Shown piece by piece: positions 30,100 through 38,404 of a DNA stretch of 64,000 nucleotides. The position numbers and the translations under genes are program-made. The stretch covers positions 3,472,001 to 3,536,000 of the forward strand of contig NZ_CP150239.1 in NCBI RefSeq assembly GCF_037975215.1. Reading direction: 5' to 3'. Below the pieces are notes generated by a model that ran no database searches, had not been told where the DNA came from, and worked only from the letters and a program-made list of their open reading frames with translations. The stretch comes from Solibacillus sp. FSL R5-0449 (GTDB taxonomy: Bacteria; Bacillota; Bacilli; Bacillales_A; Planococcaceae). Position 1 is the first letter of the stretch. Each line of letters starts with the position of its first letter.

Positions 30100-30357
30100 T
30101 TACCAGAAAAAGATTGATGCTAAAGCAATGCCTGTAATTGCTCCTAATGCAATGCCATAACCAAATCCTGGTGCTCCATATCCTCCACCAAATCCCCAGA
30201 ATCCAATCCCATAGCCCGCTCTATCAGGCATAATCCAAACCATACGATTGTCTACTTTTGTAATTCTTCCAACATGGACATTTCCTTTATTATCATTTAT
30301 TCTCACACGTTTCCCGTGATGTTTGCAGCACAAATCATACGCCTCTTGGTGACTCAT
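30100..30357 (-). CDS. small Gly-rich membrane protein, unknown function
   Basis: An 85-residue product. The first half is polar, with a possible beta-barrel-like segment (KRVRINDNKGNVHVGRITKV) and two adjacent cysteines. The second half is Gly/aromatic-rich (GFWGFGGGYGAPGFGYG) and ends in a hydrophobic segment. The layout is similar to small spore or envelope proteins of Bacillales, but I do not recognise a named family. It has a strong AAAGGAGG site upstream. Confidence 0.65.
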   Translation of the reverse strand: MSHQEAYDLCCKHHGKRVRINDNKGNVHVGRITKVDNRMVWIMPDRAGYGIGFWGFGGGYGAPGFGYGIALGAITGIALASIFFW

Positions 30358-30457
30358 AAGTTCTCCTCCTTTCTGTAAGTTTTTCTACTATATGTTCAAG
30401 CTTTTTGCACATACATGCGCATCGTCTAGTTCATACACTAAGAAAAAGGAGAATGTC

Positions 30458-31210
30458 ATGCCTATTCTTGATACAAAATTATTATTTAAAAAAACAGAAC
30501 ACCGTGAACTGGCAGCCTATCCGATCATCCAATCCATTTTCCCTCGATTTCCGCCAGAGGCCGTTCAATTTGAACTTTTACAGCAAGGGTTGCTTCAACA
30601 TGATGAGCTCCACTTAACACTGGATGTTTGGCAAATATCAAAAAGATTATTAGAAGAGTTGATACGTTTATGGGATGGACCTGATATACCAGTTGCGATT
30701 TTGCCGATAAAAAACGGGTTTGTGAAAAATGGTGTTGCCTATCCTTATGGTATTTGTTTGTATGTTTCACCCCGCGTCACAATAAAAGAACTTCATGCCC
30801 TGCTTACCCATGAATATCATCATATTTGCAGGCGCAGATTTTTAATAGAACCCCCTACATTGCTTGATTCATTGCTTATGGAAGGACTTGCCGAGCATGC
30901 GGTGGAAAGCTTGTATGGAGAATATGCATTAAGTTCCTGGACGAAGCGGTATTCTATGGAGGAAGTATTAAGTTATTGGGATACTCATTTCACCAAAGCT
31001 TTACATGTACCGGGTTTACATGCACATCAAGCTTTTTTATTCGGGGACACGGCATTAAATTTACCCCCTTGGATCGGATATTGTACTGGTTATCGGTTAG
31101 TTGAAGCTTTTTTACAAAAGAAAGGCCCTTATGACGTAAAACAATTGCTGTCCATGCCATCACATAGTTTGCTGGAAGGTGCAGGATGGAAAAAGGGAGT
31201 AACCGAATAA
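30458..31210 (+). CDS. DUF2268-type putative zinc protease (YjaZ-like)
   Basis: A 250-residue protein with an HExxH-like zinc site in LLTHEYHHICRRRF (~117-130) and a downstream Glu in LLMEGLAEHAVESLYG. This pattern is typical of DUF2268, predicted Zn-dependent proteases. No signal peptide is visible. ATG 30458 has AAAGGAG 6 bases upstream; the frame extends 22 codons further without a ribosome site. Its substrate is unknown. Confidence 0.8.
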   Translation: MPILDTKLLFKKTEHRELAAYPIIQSIFPRFPPEAVQFELLQQGLLQHDELHLTLDVWQISKRLLEELIRLWDGPDIPVAILPIKNGFVKNGVAYPYGICLYVSPRVTIKELHALLTHEYHHICRRRFLIEPPTLLDSLLMEGLAEHAVESLYGEYALSSWTKRYSMEEVLSYWDTHFTKALHVPGLHAHQAFLFGDTALNLPPWIGYCTGYRLVEAFLQKKGPYDVKQLLSMPSHSLLEGAGWKKGVTE

Positions 31211-31230
31211 TTCATTACGGCTACTCCCTT
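31193..31230. terminator. hairpin overlapping the DUF2268 gene end
   Basis: AAGGGAGTAaCCG and CGGcTACTCCCTT form an imperfect 12-bp stem that includes the final codons of the gene. It lies between convergent genes and may end both transcripts, though the T tract is weak. Confidence 0.5.
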
Positions 31231-31235
31231 ACATA

Positions 31236-31877
31236 TTATTTTTGAACGACAGGCTCCGGATAATCAAAGCCTTTCGTGTCTACTTCAACTGTTTTCATCT
31301 TTTGATCTTCCATCGGTCTATCATTAGCTCCGCGTTCAGCAGAAACAATCTCATCGACCGTTTCCATTCCTTCAATTACCTTGCCGAATGCTGCATAGTC
31401 ACCATCCAAATGTGTTGCCTGCTCCGTCATGATAAAGAATTGTGAGCCTGCCGAATCCGGATCTTGGGAACGGGCCATTGAAATTACACCACGCTCATGT
31501 GTTAATGTATTTTCAAATCCGTTTGATGTAAATTCCCCTTTAATTGCATAATCAGGACCACCCATACCTGTCCCATCCGGATCCCCGCCTTGTATCATAA
31601 AACCGGGAATGACACGGTGGAAAATCAGGCCATCATAAAATCCATCTTCCACAAGTGTGATAAAATTGGCCACTGTATTTGGAGCTGTTTTTGGTTCAAG
31701 CTCAATAACAATCTTTTCATCATTTTCCATTGTAATCGTAACAATTGGATTTTCTGCGACTTCCTCAGCATAATTCACAGTACTTTCCTGCTCTTTATTG
31801 TCCGCCGTTTCCTTACCGCATGCTGCTAAAATGGCGATTAGCATTGTAAATAAAACCATCTGATAAAACTTCTTCAC
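31236..31877 (-). CDS. lipoprotein cyclophilin-type peptidyl-prolyl isomerase
   Basis: A 213-residue cyclophilin anchored outside the membrane. The lipobox is in LIAILAACGK (Leu-Ala-Ala-Cys). The catalytic domain has the cyclophilin core FHRVIPGFMIQGGDPDGTG (~91-109, with the catalytic Arg) and SAGSQFFIMTEQATHLDG. It probably assists folding of exported proteins. It starts at GTG with AAGGAGATG 7 bases upstream. Confidence 0.93.
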   Translation of the reverse strand: MKKFYQMVLFTMLIAILAACGKETADNKEQESTVNYAEEVAENPIVTITMENDEKIVIELEPKTAPNTVANFITLVEDGFYDGLIFHRVIPGFMIQGGDPDGTGMGGPDYAIKGEFTSNGFENTLTHERGVISMARSQDPDSAGSQFFIMTEQATHLDGDYAAFGKVIEGMETVDEIVSAERGANDRPMEDQKMKTVEVDTKGFDYPEPVVQK

Positions 31878-31965
31878 TTAAATTCATCTCCTTTTCCAAC
31901 ATACTTCCATCATACTACGGAAGTATAAACGCAGGCATCTCCAGGAAACATCATTTTCAATAAAA

Positions 31966-32003
31966 AACATCTAAAACATAACCGTTGCAATGTTTTAGAT
32001 GTT
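31966..32003 (-). terminator. terminator of the alcohol dehydrogenase gene
   Basis: A 14-bp perfect stem (AACATCTAAAACAT and complement) followed by T's on the minus strand, 39 bases past the stop. Confidence 0.85.
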
Positions 32004-32041
32004 ATAGAGAATGTTATTATTTAAATTCACTGAAAAGAGAA

Positions 32042-33181
32042 TTAAGGTTTTAAAATAAATTTAATGCTTTGATCTTCATGGTCATGGAATTTCTTATATG
32101 CTTCACTTGCCTCAGATAATGGTACTTTATGAGTAATGATTTCTGTTGGATCAATCTTCCCTTCAGCAACCATTTCATAAAGCATCGGACTGTAATGAAT
32201 TGCCGGTGCTTGTCCTGTTTTCACGGTTACATTACGTTCGAAAATATTGCCTAATGGGAACATATTATATTTTGAACCATACACACCTGTAAGCTGGATT
32301 GTACCGAATTTTCGGACAGCCTTAATTCCAACATCAATGGCACTAAGTGTTCCCCCTTGAAGTTTCAGCTTTTGCTGTGCCTTTTCTACAAGAGACATTT
32401 TCCCATCCATACCAACACAGTCAATAACTACATCGGCTCCTCCATGTGTAAGCTCATGCAGATGACTTCCTACATCGTCAAAATCATCGAAGTTGAAGAT
32501 TTCAACATTATTTGTACGTTTTGCATGCTCTAAACGATAGTTTAAAGGATCCACTACCATTACACGCTTCGCACCTTTCATCCATGCAAACTTCTGAACC
32601 ATTAACCCGATTGGCCCAGAACCTAATACAATAACCGTATCGCCCTTTTTAACACCTGAATGTTCCACACTCCAATAGGCTGTAGGCAATACATCAGATA
32701 TAAATAGCAATGCCTCATCTTCCAGTTCACAGTTGTCAGGTACTTTAAATGGTATGAAGTTTCCGTATGGTACACGCAAATATTCTGCCTGCCCACCCGG
32801 GAAGTTACCGTAGCGCTCTGTATATCCAAAATATGCGCCGGAATCAAGTGCTGGATTTTCATTGGCATTATCACATTGACTTTCCAACTGATTTTGACAG
32901 TAGAAACACTCGCCGCAAGCAACGTTAAAAGGAATAACAACACGGTCCCCTTTTTTAACCTTTGTTACGTCAGGTCCTACTTCTTCCACAATCCCCATAG
33001 GCTCATGTCCAATTACAAAATCCTCTCGCGCCGGAACAGCTCCACGATAAATATGCAGATCCGATCCGCAAATGGCAGTTGAGGTAATGCGTACAATAAT
33101 ATCATCTGGCTTTTCAATTTTTGCATCCGGAACTTCTTTTACTTCTACTTTTTTGGCACCTTGATACGTTACTGCTTTCAA
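32042..33181 (-). CDS. zinc-dependent alcohol/formaldehyde dehydrogenase (MDR family)
   Basis: A 379-residue medium-chain dehydrogenase. The catalytic zinc ligands are Cys in STAICGSDLHIY and His in VIGHEPMG. The structural zinc loop is CGECFYCQNQLESQC (~96-110). A Rossmann motif VLGSGPIGLM follows at ~190. The chain length and internal insert are like glutathione-independent formaldehyde dehydrogenases of the FdhA type, but the substrate is not certain. The start TTG 33181 has AGGAGGGG 5 bases upstream. A 10-bp inverted repeat lies in its promoter region. Confidence 0.88.
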   Translation of the reverse strand: MKAVTYQGAKKVEVKEVPDAKIEKPDDIIVRITSTAICGSDLHIYRGAVPAREDFVIGHEPMGIVEEVGPDVTKVKKGDRVVIPFNVACGECFYCQNQLESQCDNANENPALDSGAYFGYTERYGNFPGGQAEYLRVPYGNFIPFKVPDNCELEDEALLFISDVLPTAYWSVEHSGVKKGDTVIVLGSGPIGLMVQKFAWMKGAKRVMVVDPLNYRLEHAKRTNNVEIFNFDDFDDVGSHLHELTHGGADVVIDCVGMDGKMSLVEKAQQKLKLQGGTLSAIDVGIKAVRKFGTIQLTGVYGSKYNMFPLGNIFERNVTVKTGQAPAIHYSPMLYEMVAEGKIDPTEIITHKVPLSEASEAYKKFHDHEDQSIKFILKP

Positions 33182-33235
33182 AAAGACCCCTCCTGGTAGA
33201 TAAAGTATTAGAATTAAACTTCGTAAAGTCATTCT

Positions 33236-33272
33236 GTATGTATATACCCCCCAGTTAAAAAAATATACATAC
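33236..33272. repeat. inverted repeat upstream of the alcohol dehydrogenase gene
   Basis: GTATGTATAT and its exact complement ATATACATAC are separated by 17 bases containing a C6 run. Lying 55-91 bases before the start, it may be an operator for an unknown regulator. Confidence 0.45.
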
Positions 33273-33303
33273 TATTAATGGTTGTTTGACCGATTGCCAA
33301 ACA

Positions 33304-33356
33304 TAAAAAAACTGTTTCTCAATTATTAAAGGTGTCTAACAGTTGAGGAACAGTTT
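33304..33356 (-). terminator. terminator of the bpsA-bpsB operon
   Basis: A 14-bp stem with one mismatch (AAACTGTTCCTCAA/TTGAGAAACAGTTT on the minus strand), a 20-nt loop and seven T, 20 bases past the bpsB stop. Confidence 0.8.
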
Positions 33357-33376
33357 AATTGGATTCGTGCTTCAAT

Positions 33377-33919
33377 TTACGATTGCTTTACATTATTACG
33401 TTCTAAGTAAGTTGTATAATCTGTGCCTTCTTTCAGAGCTTTTTCCTCCATCGGAATGCGAACAGACAGGATAATAAAATTTAATATGGTGAAACAAATA
33501 GCTGTAAAATACGCCTGAAACATTAGTGGCAATATAGCAATTTCTAAACATACGACCAAATAGTTCGGATGACGGATAAAAGAATATGGCCCCTTTGCAA
33601 CTACATTCGCTCCCGGTAAAATAATAATTTTCGTATTCCAGAAAGACCCTAGTGAAACTAGACACCATACTCTTAACATCTGCAGCAATAAAAATAAAAC
33701 GAGCCAAATATAATGGGGTGTAAATTGTCCGCTGAAAAATACTACTTCAATAAGAAGGCTTACGAAAAAGCTCGTATGCAATAAAATCATGAATGGATAA
33801 TGAGAAGCACCTACTTCGTATGCTCCTTTAGCAAGCATTAATTTTTCATTTCTCTTTGCAACAACCAGCTCAACTAATCTTTGAATAATTACAAAAGCTA
33901 GTACAATATAAAAAACCAG
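33377..33919 (-). CDS. bpsB: isoprenylcysteine carboxyl methyltransferase-like membrane enzyme (BpsB/YpbQ)
   Basis: A membrane protein of about 180 residues with roughly five hydrophobic segments and the ICMT-family C-terminal core GPYSFIRHPNYLVVC (~115-129), the SAM-binding region. In B. subtilis the neighbour of the type III polyketide synthase methylates alkylpyrones. The pairing here suggests the same. The start is uncertain. CTG 33919 has GGAGGGAG ideally placed within the stop region of bpsA. A GTG at 33955, inside bpsA, lacks a ribosome site but would be the nearest standard start. Confidence 0.85.
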   Translation of the reverse strand: MVFYIVLAFVIIQRLVELVVAKRNEKLMLAKGAYEVGASHYPFMILLHTSFFVSLLIEVVFFSGQFTPHYIWLVLFLLLQMLRVWCLVSLGSFWNTKIIILPGANVVAKGPYSFIRHPNYLVVCLEIAILPLMFQAYFTAICFTILNFIILSVRIPMEEKALKEGTDYTTYLERNNVKQS

Positions 33920-33920
33920 C

Positions 33921-35003
33921 TTACTCCCTCCATTCCAACAATACGACTTCTCCACTAAAGCCAGGCCCTAGTGCAACTAATAGTCCTAGAGTATCCGCTC
34001 TTTTTTCATTTAACATAAATTGCTCCAAAACATACAGAACTGTCGGAGAAGACATATTTCCATTTTTCTGTAATATTTCACGTGAAACATCTGTGTGTTC
34101 CGTTGTTAAATTCAACGTTTCCTCGTAAGCTTGTAACACTTTTTTCCCCCCGGGATGTGCTACAAAATTTACAATTTGTTCTGGTGAAACATCGTGCTTA
34201 TTTAAAAATTCATGAATAAACGGCCCAAGCCACTTAGAAATAATGACCGGAATGCTCTTTGAAAATACAACATGCAAACCGCTATTTTTTACATCCCAAC
34301 CCATTACATCTTCAGAGTCCGGCATCCACTTTGAGCCACGTCCTTTAATATATGGAATTGGTCCATTCTGCTCTAGCTCGACATCATCGCCGCATACAAG
34401 GGCACAAGCCGCTCCATCAGCAAATAAGGAAGTACCAACGAGGTTACTTTTAGAATAATCATCTTTCTGGAATGTAAGACTGCATAGTTCAACACAGACG
34501 ACAAGCACCTTGGCGTCCGGATGTGCTTTACAATAGTCATACGCCCTGCTAATACCTGCCGCTCCCCCTGCACAGCCAAGCCCCCATATCGGAATTCTGA
34601 CCACTTCATTGGAAAAAGGGAGTACATTCATAACACGGGCATCAATACTTGGCGTTGATATGCCTGTACTACTGATGAAAATAATGGCATCAATATCTTC
34701 TGTAGATAGGTCCTGTTGTAAAAAGGAACGGTTTGATAAACATTTTTTTATAACTTCGACACTGTATTCGGTAGCCAGTTTTATATAAAGCTCATTGCGT
34801 TCTTCAAATGTATGTACTTCACGGTACCATTCAGGTGAAACACATAAATTCCGTGTTTTTATTTCACCATTCTCAAAAACTTTCAATAATCGTTCTAACT
34901 TCGGAATTTTATGTTGGAAAAGCTCTTTCGTCAATTGCTCAATATTTGTCTGAGCTAATGTGAAAGGCGGTGTATGAGTACTAACTGAAGCAATTTTTGG
35001 AAT
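33921..35003 (-). CDS. bpsA: type III polyketide synthase (BpsA-type, chalcone synthase family)
   Basis: A homodimeric condensing enzyme that extends fatty acyl-CoA with malonyl-CoA to alkylpyrones/resorcinols in B. subtilis. The catalytic triad is visible: Cys in WGLGCAGGAAGISRA, His in NFVAHPGGKKVL and Asn in KNGNMSSPTVLYVLE. The usual TTG-based frame (34934) would miss the N-terminal strand. Reading from ATT 35003, with AAGGAG 8 bases upstream and a stop codon just before it, adds 23 residues (PKIASVSTHTPPFTLAQTN). That gives 360 residues, the family length. It is followed immediately by bpsB. Confidence 0.93.
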   Translation of the reverse strand: MPKIASVSTHTPPFTLAQTNIEQLTKELFQHKIPKLERLLKVFENGEIKTRNLCVSPEWYREVHTFEERNELYIKLATEYSVEVIKKCLSNRSFLQQDLSTEDIDAIIFISSTGISTPSIDARVMNVLPFSNEVVRIPIWGLGCAGGAAGISRAYDYCKAHPDAKVLVVCVELCSLTFQKDDYSKSNLVGTSLFADGAACALVCGDDVELEQNGPIPYIKGRGSKWMPDSEDVMGWDVKNSGLHVVFSKSIPVIISKWLGPFIHEFLNKHDVSPEQIVNFVAHPGGKKVLQAYEETLNLTTEHTDVSREILQKNGNMSSPTVLYVLEQFMLNEKRADTLGLLVALGPGFSGEVVLLEWRE

Positions 35004-35101
35004 AGTAATTTCTCCTTATACGAGTTATTTTATTTCAATGTATTGATAAAGTCATAAAAATATACAGATATAGATGGAAATTTTAAGGCTTGTCCATGAA
35101 T

Positions 35102-35134
35102 AATAGCACTATCCATTAAGTGGATGGTGCTATT
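35102..35134. terminator. hairpin between cotD and bpsA
   Basis: A 13-14-bp stem (AATAGCACTATCCA/TGGATGGTGCTATT, one T-G pair). T's follow only on the plus strand, although no plus-strand gene is upstream. It may reduce read-through from cotD. Confidence 0.4.
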
Positions 35135-35174
35135 ATCTTTTTATTAACATAAGTCACAACGATTGAAGAATGAC

Positions 35175-35516
35175 TTACCAGCCTCTTCGTTTTGAACAAC
35201 CACATCCGCCAGTATTCGGTCTAAACGGTGTTCCACACATCGTATTAGTTTCGAAACACTCATTCACAACAGATTGTGTATGAGGGAAATAGTGTTGGTT
35301 GTTAATATAATGTTGGTTGACTGTAGTTAAGTGGGACGGATGCACATGTGGCACCACCGTGTTTGATACATTTCTTTGAACATATTGTCTCGTTGGTGAT
35401 ATTTGCGGTGATGCGTATTGTGTTGGTGATGTTTGCGTTGGCAATTGCTGAGCATTATTGTAAAACGATTGACCTCTTTCATCATTAAATGAATTAAACC
35501 AGTTTCTATTAGTCAA
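35175..35516 (-). CDS. cotD: CotD-like spore coat protein
   Basis: A 113-residue, His/Asn/Gln-rich protein. The segment VNQHYINNQHYFPHTQS matches the CotD family of inner spore-coat proteins. The tail has clustered cysteines and glycines (TGGCGCSKRRGW) suited to cross-linking. There is no signal peptide, as expected for a protein assembled in the mother cell. Expression in late sporulation is inferred. It indicates that the organism forms endospores. Confidence 0.85.
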   Translation of the reverse strand: MTNRNWFNSFNDERGQSFYNNAQQLPTQTSPTQYASPQISPTRQYVQRNVSNTVVPHVHPSHLTTVNQHYINNQHYFPHTQSVVNECFETNTMCGTPFRPNTGGCGCSKRRGW

Positions 35517-35676
35517 TTTTATCCTCCTTCCTTCATGTTGTTGTATCTCTACTAACTTATGAAGGGAATTCGGAATAACCTATTTACTTGCCTATTGTTA
35601 AAAAAAAAATTTTAAGAATATGCATTAATATGCAAAAGAGGGAAGTAAAATCGGAAAAATAATTTCTAGTAAAAAC

Positions 35677-36420
35677 CTATTGAATCTTTTGTGATAATGG
35701 TGTGTAAAGTTTTTCCCATATTTCTTTTACACCGGCAGAGGCATGTCCCTTTGCATAATGGATATGTTCATTTTCCGATAATGCTAATATAGCATCACAT
35801 GCATTTCCAACAGCAATTGCTGGATAACCGAGCTGGAAAAGACTGAGATCATTTTCTGAATCCCCGGCTACAACAACCTCTCCATTATATTGACATTTAT
35901 TAAGTACATATTTAAGAGCAGCACCTTTATTAATATTTGCAGGCAGGATATCTACATCCCTTTCACTGCTGAAAATAAGGTCAACTGCTAAATCATTTTG
36001 CTTGATTGCTTGGTTAAGTATTTGAACTTGCATTTTACTTGCAAAATAGGCCAGTCGCCAAGGTGTGTCTATTGGCTGTCTGGCAATGTCTATGGATTTA
36101 GCTATCGTTTTAACCTGTTCAAAGTCTTCCTGCTTAATGTTGCCTGCCCATTCCTGATCAAGCTCATATGTGGGACCAAGGTAAATCGAAGCTCCAACAT
36201 CACATATTAAAATGTCCGGTTTAGGCAGTTGTTCACGTTCGATTAAATCAATCGCGGACTGTTTATATCTTCCTGTAATATATATAAGAGATGTATTTTC
36301 AAGAGCCAGCGTGTCCCACAGTTCAGTATGCGGAATCTTATCACTAACAATCGTATTATCTAAATCTGTTGCTAAAACACGAGGTTTAAGGTAAGGAAAT
36401 GTAAGCATTTTTTCGTTCAT
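35677..36420 (-). CDS. HAD hydrolase, sucrose-6-phosphate phosphatase-like
   Basis: A 247-residue HAD-IIB phosphatase. Motif I is LATDLDNTIV (~16-25, nucleophile Asp), motif II YITGRYKQS (~47) and motif IV VVAGDSENDLSLFQ (~192-205). The S6PP-like cap suggests a sugar-phosphate substrate. Its start lies 35 bases inside the end of the upstream glycosyltransferase gene, so the two are tightly coupled. They probably act in sequence, with transferase then phosphatase, to make a sucrose-like or related glycoside. The product is an inference. Confidence 0.85.
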   Translation of the reverse strand: MNEKMLTFPYLKPRVLATDLDNTIVSDKIPHTELWDTLALENTSLIYITGRYKQSAIDLIEREQLPKPDILICDVGASIYLGPTYELDQEWAGNIKQEDFEQVKTIAKSIDIARQPIDTPWRLAYFASKMQVQILNQAIKQNDLAVDLIFSSERDVDILPANINKGAALKYVLNKCQYNGEVVVAGDSENDLSLFQLGYPAIAVGNACDAILALSENEHIHYAKGHASAGVKEIWEKLYTPLSQKIQ

Positions 36421-37606
36421 ACAGCTCCTTTACTTTGCGGGAAATAAGAGACCAGTTAAATTCTTTTAGTGCATATTGTTTTGCATCACGACGCATTTTT
36501 AATAGTTTAGGTGAGTTCTTTAAGAAATACGCCATGCTGTCGCTTATTTTTTGCACATCTGCTTTAGGTATGTGAAGACCTGTCACCCCGGATTTAATGA
36601 CATTTTTCAGTCCACCTACATGGGTCGCAATTACAGGACAACCACAAGCCTGCGCTTCTGCTGCTACCATACCAAACGATTCATAATGTGAAGGCATAAT
36701 AGTGGCTAATGCACCGGCATAAAGATTTTTTAACTGTTTTTCATTTTTGGGGCCAAGGAATAATACACGATCTTCCATTCCTTTAATCGCTTCTTTTAGC
36801 GGTTCGCTTTTTGGGCGATAGTTTTTTACATCTACCGTTTCCCCACAGCCACCTGCAATTAGTAACTTCACGTTTTGAGGAACTTCCTCCGTTTCCAGCA
36901 TATGTCTGAAACCTTTTAAAAGATCAAAAATCCCTTTTGATGTTTCTAAACGGCCGGCATAAAAATAGTACGGAAATGCAAACTGTTCCTCTTCTTCAGT
37001 AGAAGCCAGATACACTGGTGAAACTCCTACGGGTACAACTGAAACTGTACTTTTTTTCTTTGTAAAAACTTCGATCTGTTGCTTCTCATTTGGCGTAGTA
37101 GCAATTACTACATCAGCTTGTTCCATGATCAGCTTTTCAAAGTGCTTACGCTTATTTTCTATAAAGCCTGTACCTTGCTCTTTTGCAATTGCAAGGGAGT
37201 GGTTTGTGTGACACCAGAAGAATGAATATTCCTTCTGCAGATTATATGCAAGTACTCCTGATAGCCAGTAATGAGTATGAATAACGTCATAACTGCTAAT
37301 ATCCAGGGTTTCTGTCATTTCTTCGTATAAACGAGGAAGTAAAGTAAACATCTGTCGCTTATCAACAAAGCCTTTATGACCACCTGCAAAACGGTATACT
37401 TTACTGTGCTCACCCAACTGTTCGACAGCCGGTTTTTGTTCATCGCTCCAATGTGTAACAATATCCACACTGTAGCCAAGTCCATCAAGCTGTAGGGCCA
37501 GATGTTTTACATAGTTGTTTTGTCCACCTGCTTGTTTACTTCCAAGCGGAATTAAAGGGTCGCCATGATCAGAAATAAATAATATCTTTCTCAAATGAAA
37601 TCTCAT
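36386..37606 (-). CDS. GT4-family glycosyltransferase, sucrose-phosphate-synthase-like
   Basis: A retaining glycosyltransferase of about 406 residues. The N-terminal domain starts ILFISDHGDPLIPLGSKQAG and continues GGQNNYVKHLAL, like the acceptor/UDP-sugar loop of sucrose-phosphate synthases. The C-terminal GT-B domain has YFYAGRLETSKGIFDLLKGF and the EX7E motif ESFGMVAAEAQACGCPV. Downstream it overlaps the S6PP-like phosphatase. The start is uncertain: ATG 37606 keeps the core near the N-terminus, a TTG four codons later has AAAGG upstream, and a longer frame begins at 37690. Confidence 0.85.
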   Translation of the reverse strand: MRFHLRKILFISDHGDPLIPLGSKQAGGQNNYVKHLALQLDGLGYSVDIVTHWSDEQKPAVEQLGEHSKVYRFAGGHKGFVDKRQMFTLLPRLYEEMTETLDISSYDVIHTHYWLSGVLAYNLQKEYSFFWCHTNHSLAIAKEQGTGFIENKRKHFEKLIMEQADVVIATTPNEKQQIEVFTKKKSTVSVVPVGVSPVYLASTEEEEQFAFPYYFYAGRLETSKGIFDLLKGFRHMLETEEVPQNVKLLIAGGCGETVDVKNYRPKSEPLKEAIKGMEDRVLFLGPKNEKQLKNLYAGALATIMPSHYESFGMVAAEAQACGCPVIATHVGGLKNVIKSGVTGLHIPKADVQKISDSMAYFLKNSPKLLKMRRDAKQYALKEFNWSLISRKVKELYERKNAYISLP

Positions 37607-37706
37607 CCTTTCGTTCTTAAGCAGCGAATCATAGCTGTAAAACTTTACTGCTGTCTTGCTGATTTTAATGAAATGATGGTAACTTTTCATAAATTACTCT
37701 TCATTA

Positions 37707-37779
37707 GCTAGGTAGTATTTATAACTTCTTAAGCTGTCCTTTATTCTCGATAAATTCAAACATCCTCACACTACCTAGC
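37707..37779. repeat. inverted repeat upstream of the glycosyltransferase gene
   Basis: GCTAGGTAGT (37707-37716) and its exact complement ACTACCTAGC (37770-37779) flank 53 bases that should contain the promoter. A two-site operator is possible. Confidence 0.4.
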
Positions 37780-37981
37780 AAATAATAGAAGAGAGATTAA
37801 GGACGTTGAATTTTACGGTTTTATAAGAAATAATAATTTTTAGCTCGATTGATAAGTTCCCTGATTGACTGACAATTAAACAAAATATTCTAAAAACCAC
37901 CAAAAATATTACTTTATTATTATTTAGATTAATCAATATCAGTTATAAATACCTATAATGAGTGTATTTAGTCCAGATCAC

Positions 37982-38404
37982 TTAAATCACTTCAAGTGAA
38001 ACTTCAATATTGCCTCTTGTTGCTTTTGAATACGGGCATACTTCGTGCGCTTTATGCACAAGTTCTTCCAACTGTTCACGCTCAATATCTGTCCCTTTCA
38101 CTTGAAGCACAACACCAAGCTTAAATCCTTGGTCTTTTTCATCTTTTAATAAGCTGACATTAGCTGTTACTTCAGACGTGAATTTAACACGGGCTTTACT
38201 TGCTGTTAATTGAAGGGCACTGTCAAAACAAGCAGCGTACCCTGCAGCAAACAGCTGTTCCGGATTTGTTGAATTTTCGATTTTTTTTGCTCTCGGTGTA
38301 CCTGGCATTGCTGTTTCAAATTGAATTACCCCATCATCCGACTGTACTTTCCCTTCACGTCCTCCCGAAGCAGTTGCAATCGCAGTAAATAATTTTTCAG
38401 ACAT
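37982..38404 (-). CDS. ohr: organic hydroperoxide resistance protein (Ohr/OsmC family)
   Basis: Ohr is a thiol peroxidase that reduces organic hydroperoxides using two cysteines and lipoyl proteins. The 140-residue protein shows both: the peroxidatic Cys in GYAACFDSALQL (~56) and the resolving Cys in HEVCPYSKATRGNI (~121). No adjacent ohrR regulator is present. In its upstream region TGTTAATT occurs twice, 11 bases apart (38478 and 38489). Confidence 0.94.
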   Translation of the reverse strand: MSEKLFTAIATASGGREGKVQSDDGVIQFETAMPGTPRAKKIENSTNPEQLFAAGYAACFDSALQLTASKARVKFTSEVTANVSLLKDEKDQGFKLGVVLQVKGTDIEREQLEELVHKAHEVCPYSKATRGNIEVSLEVI

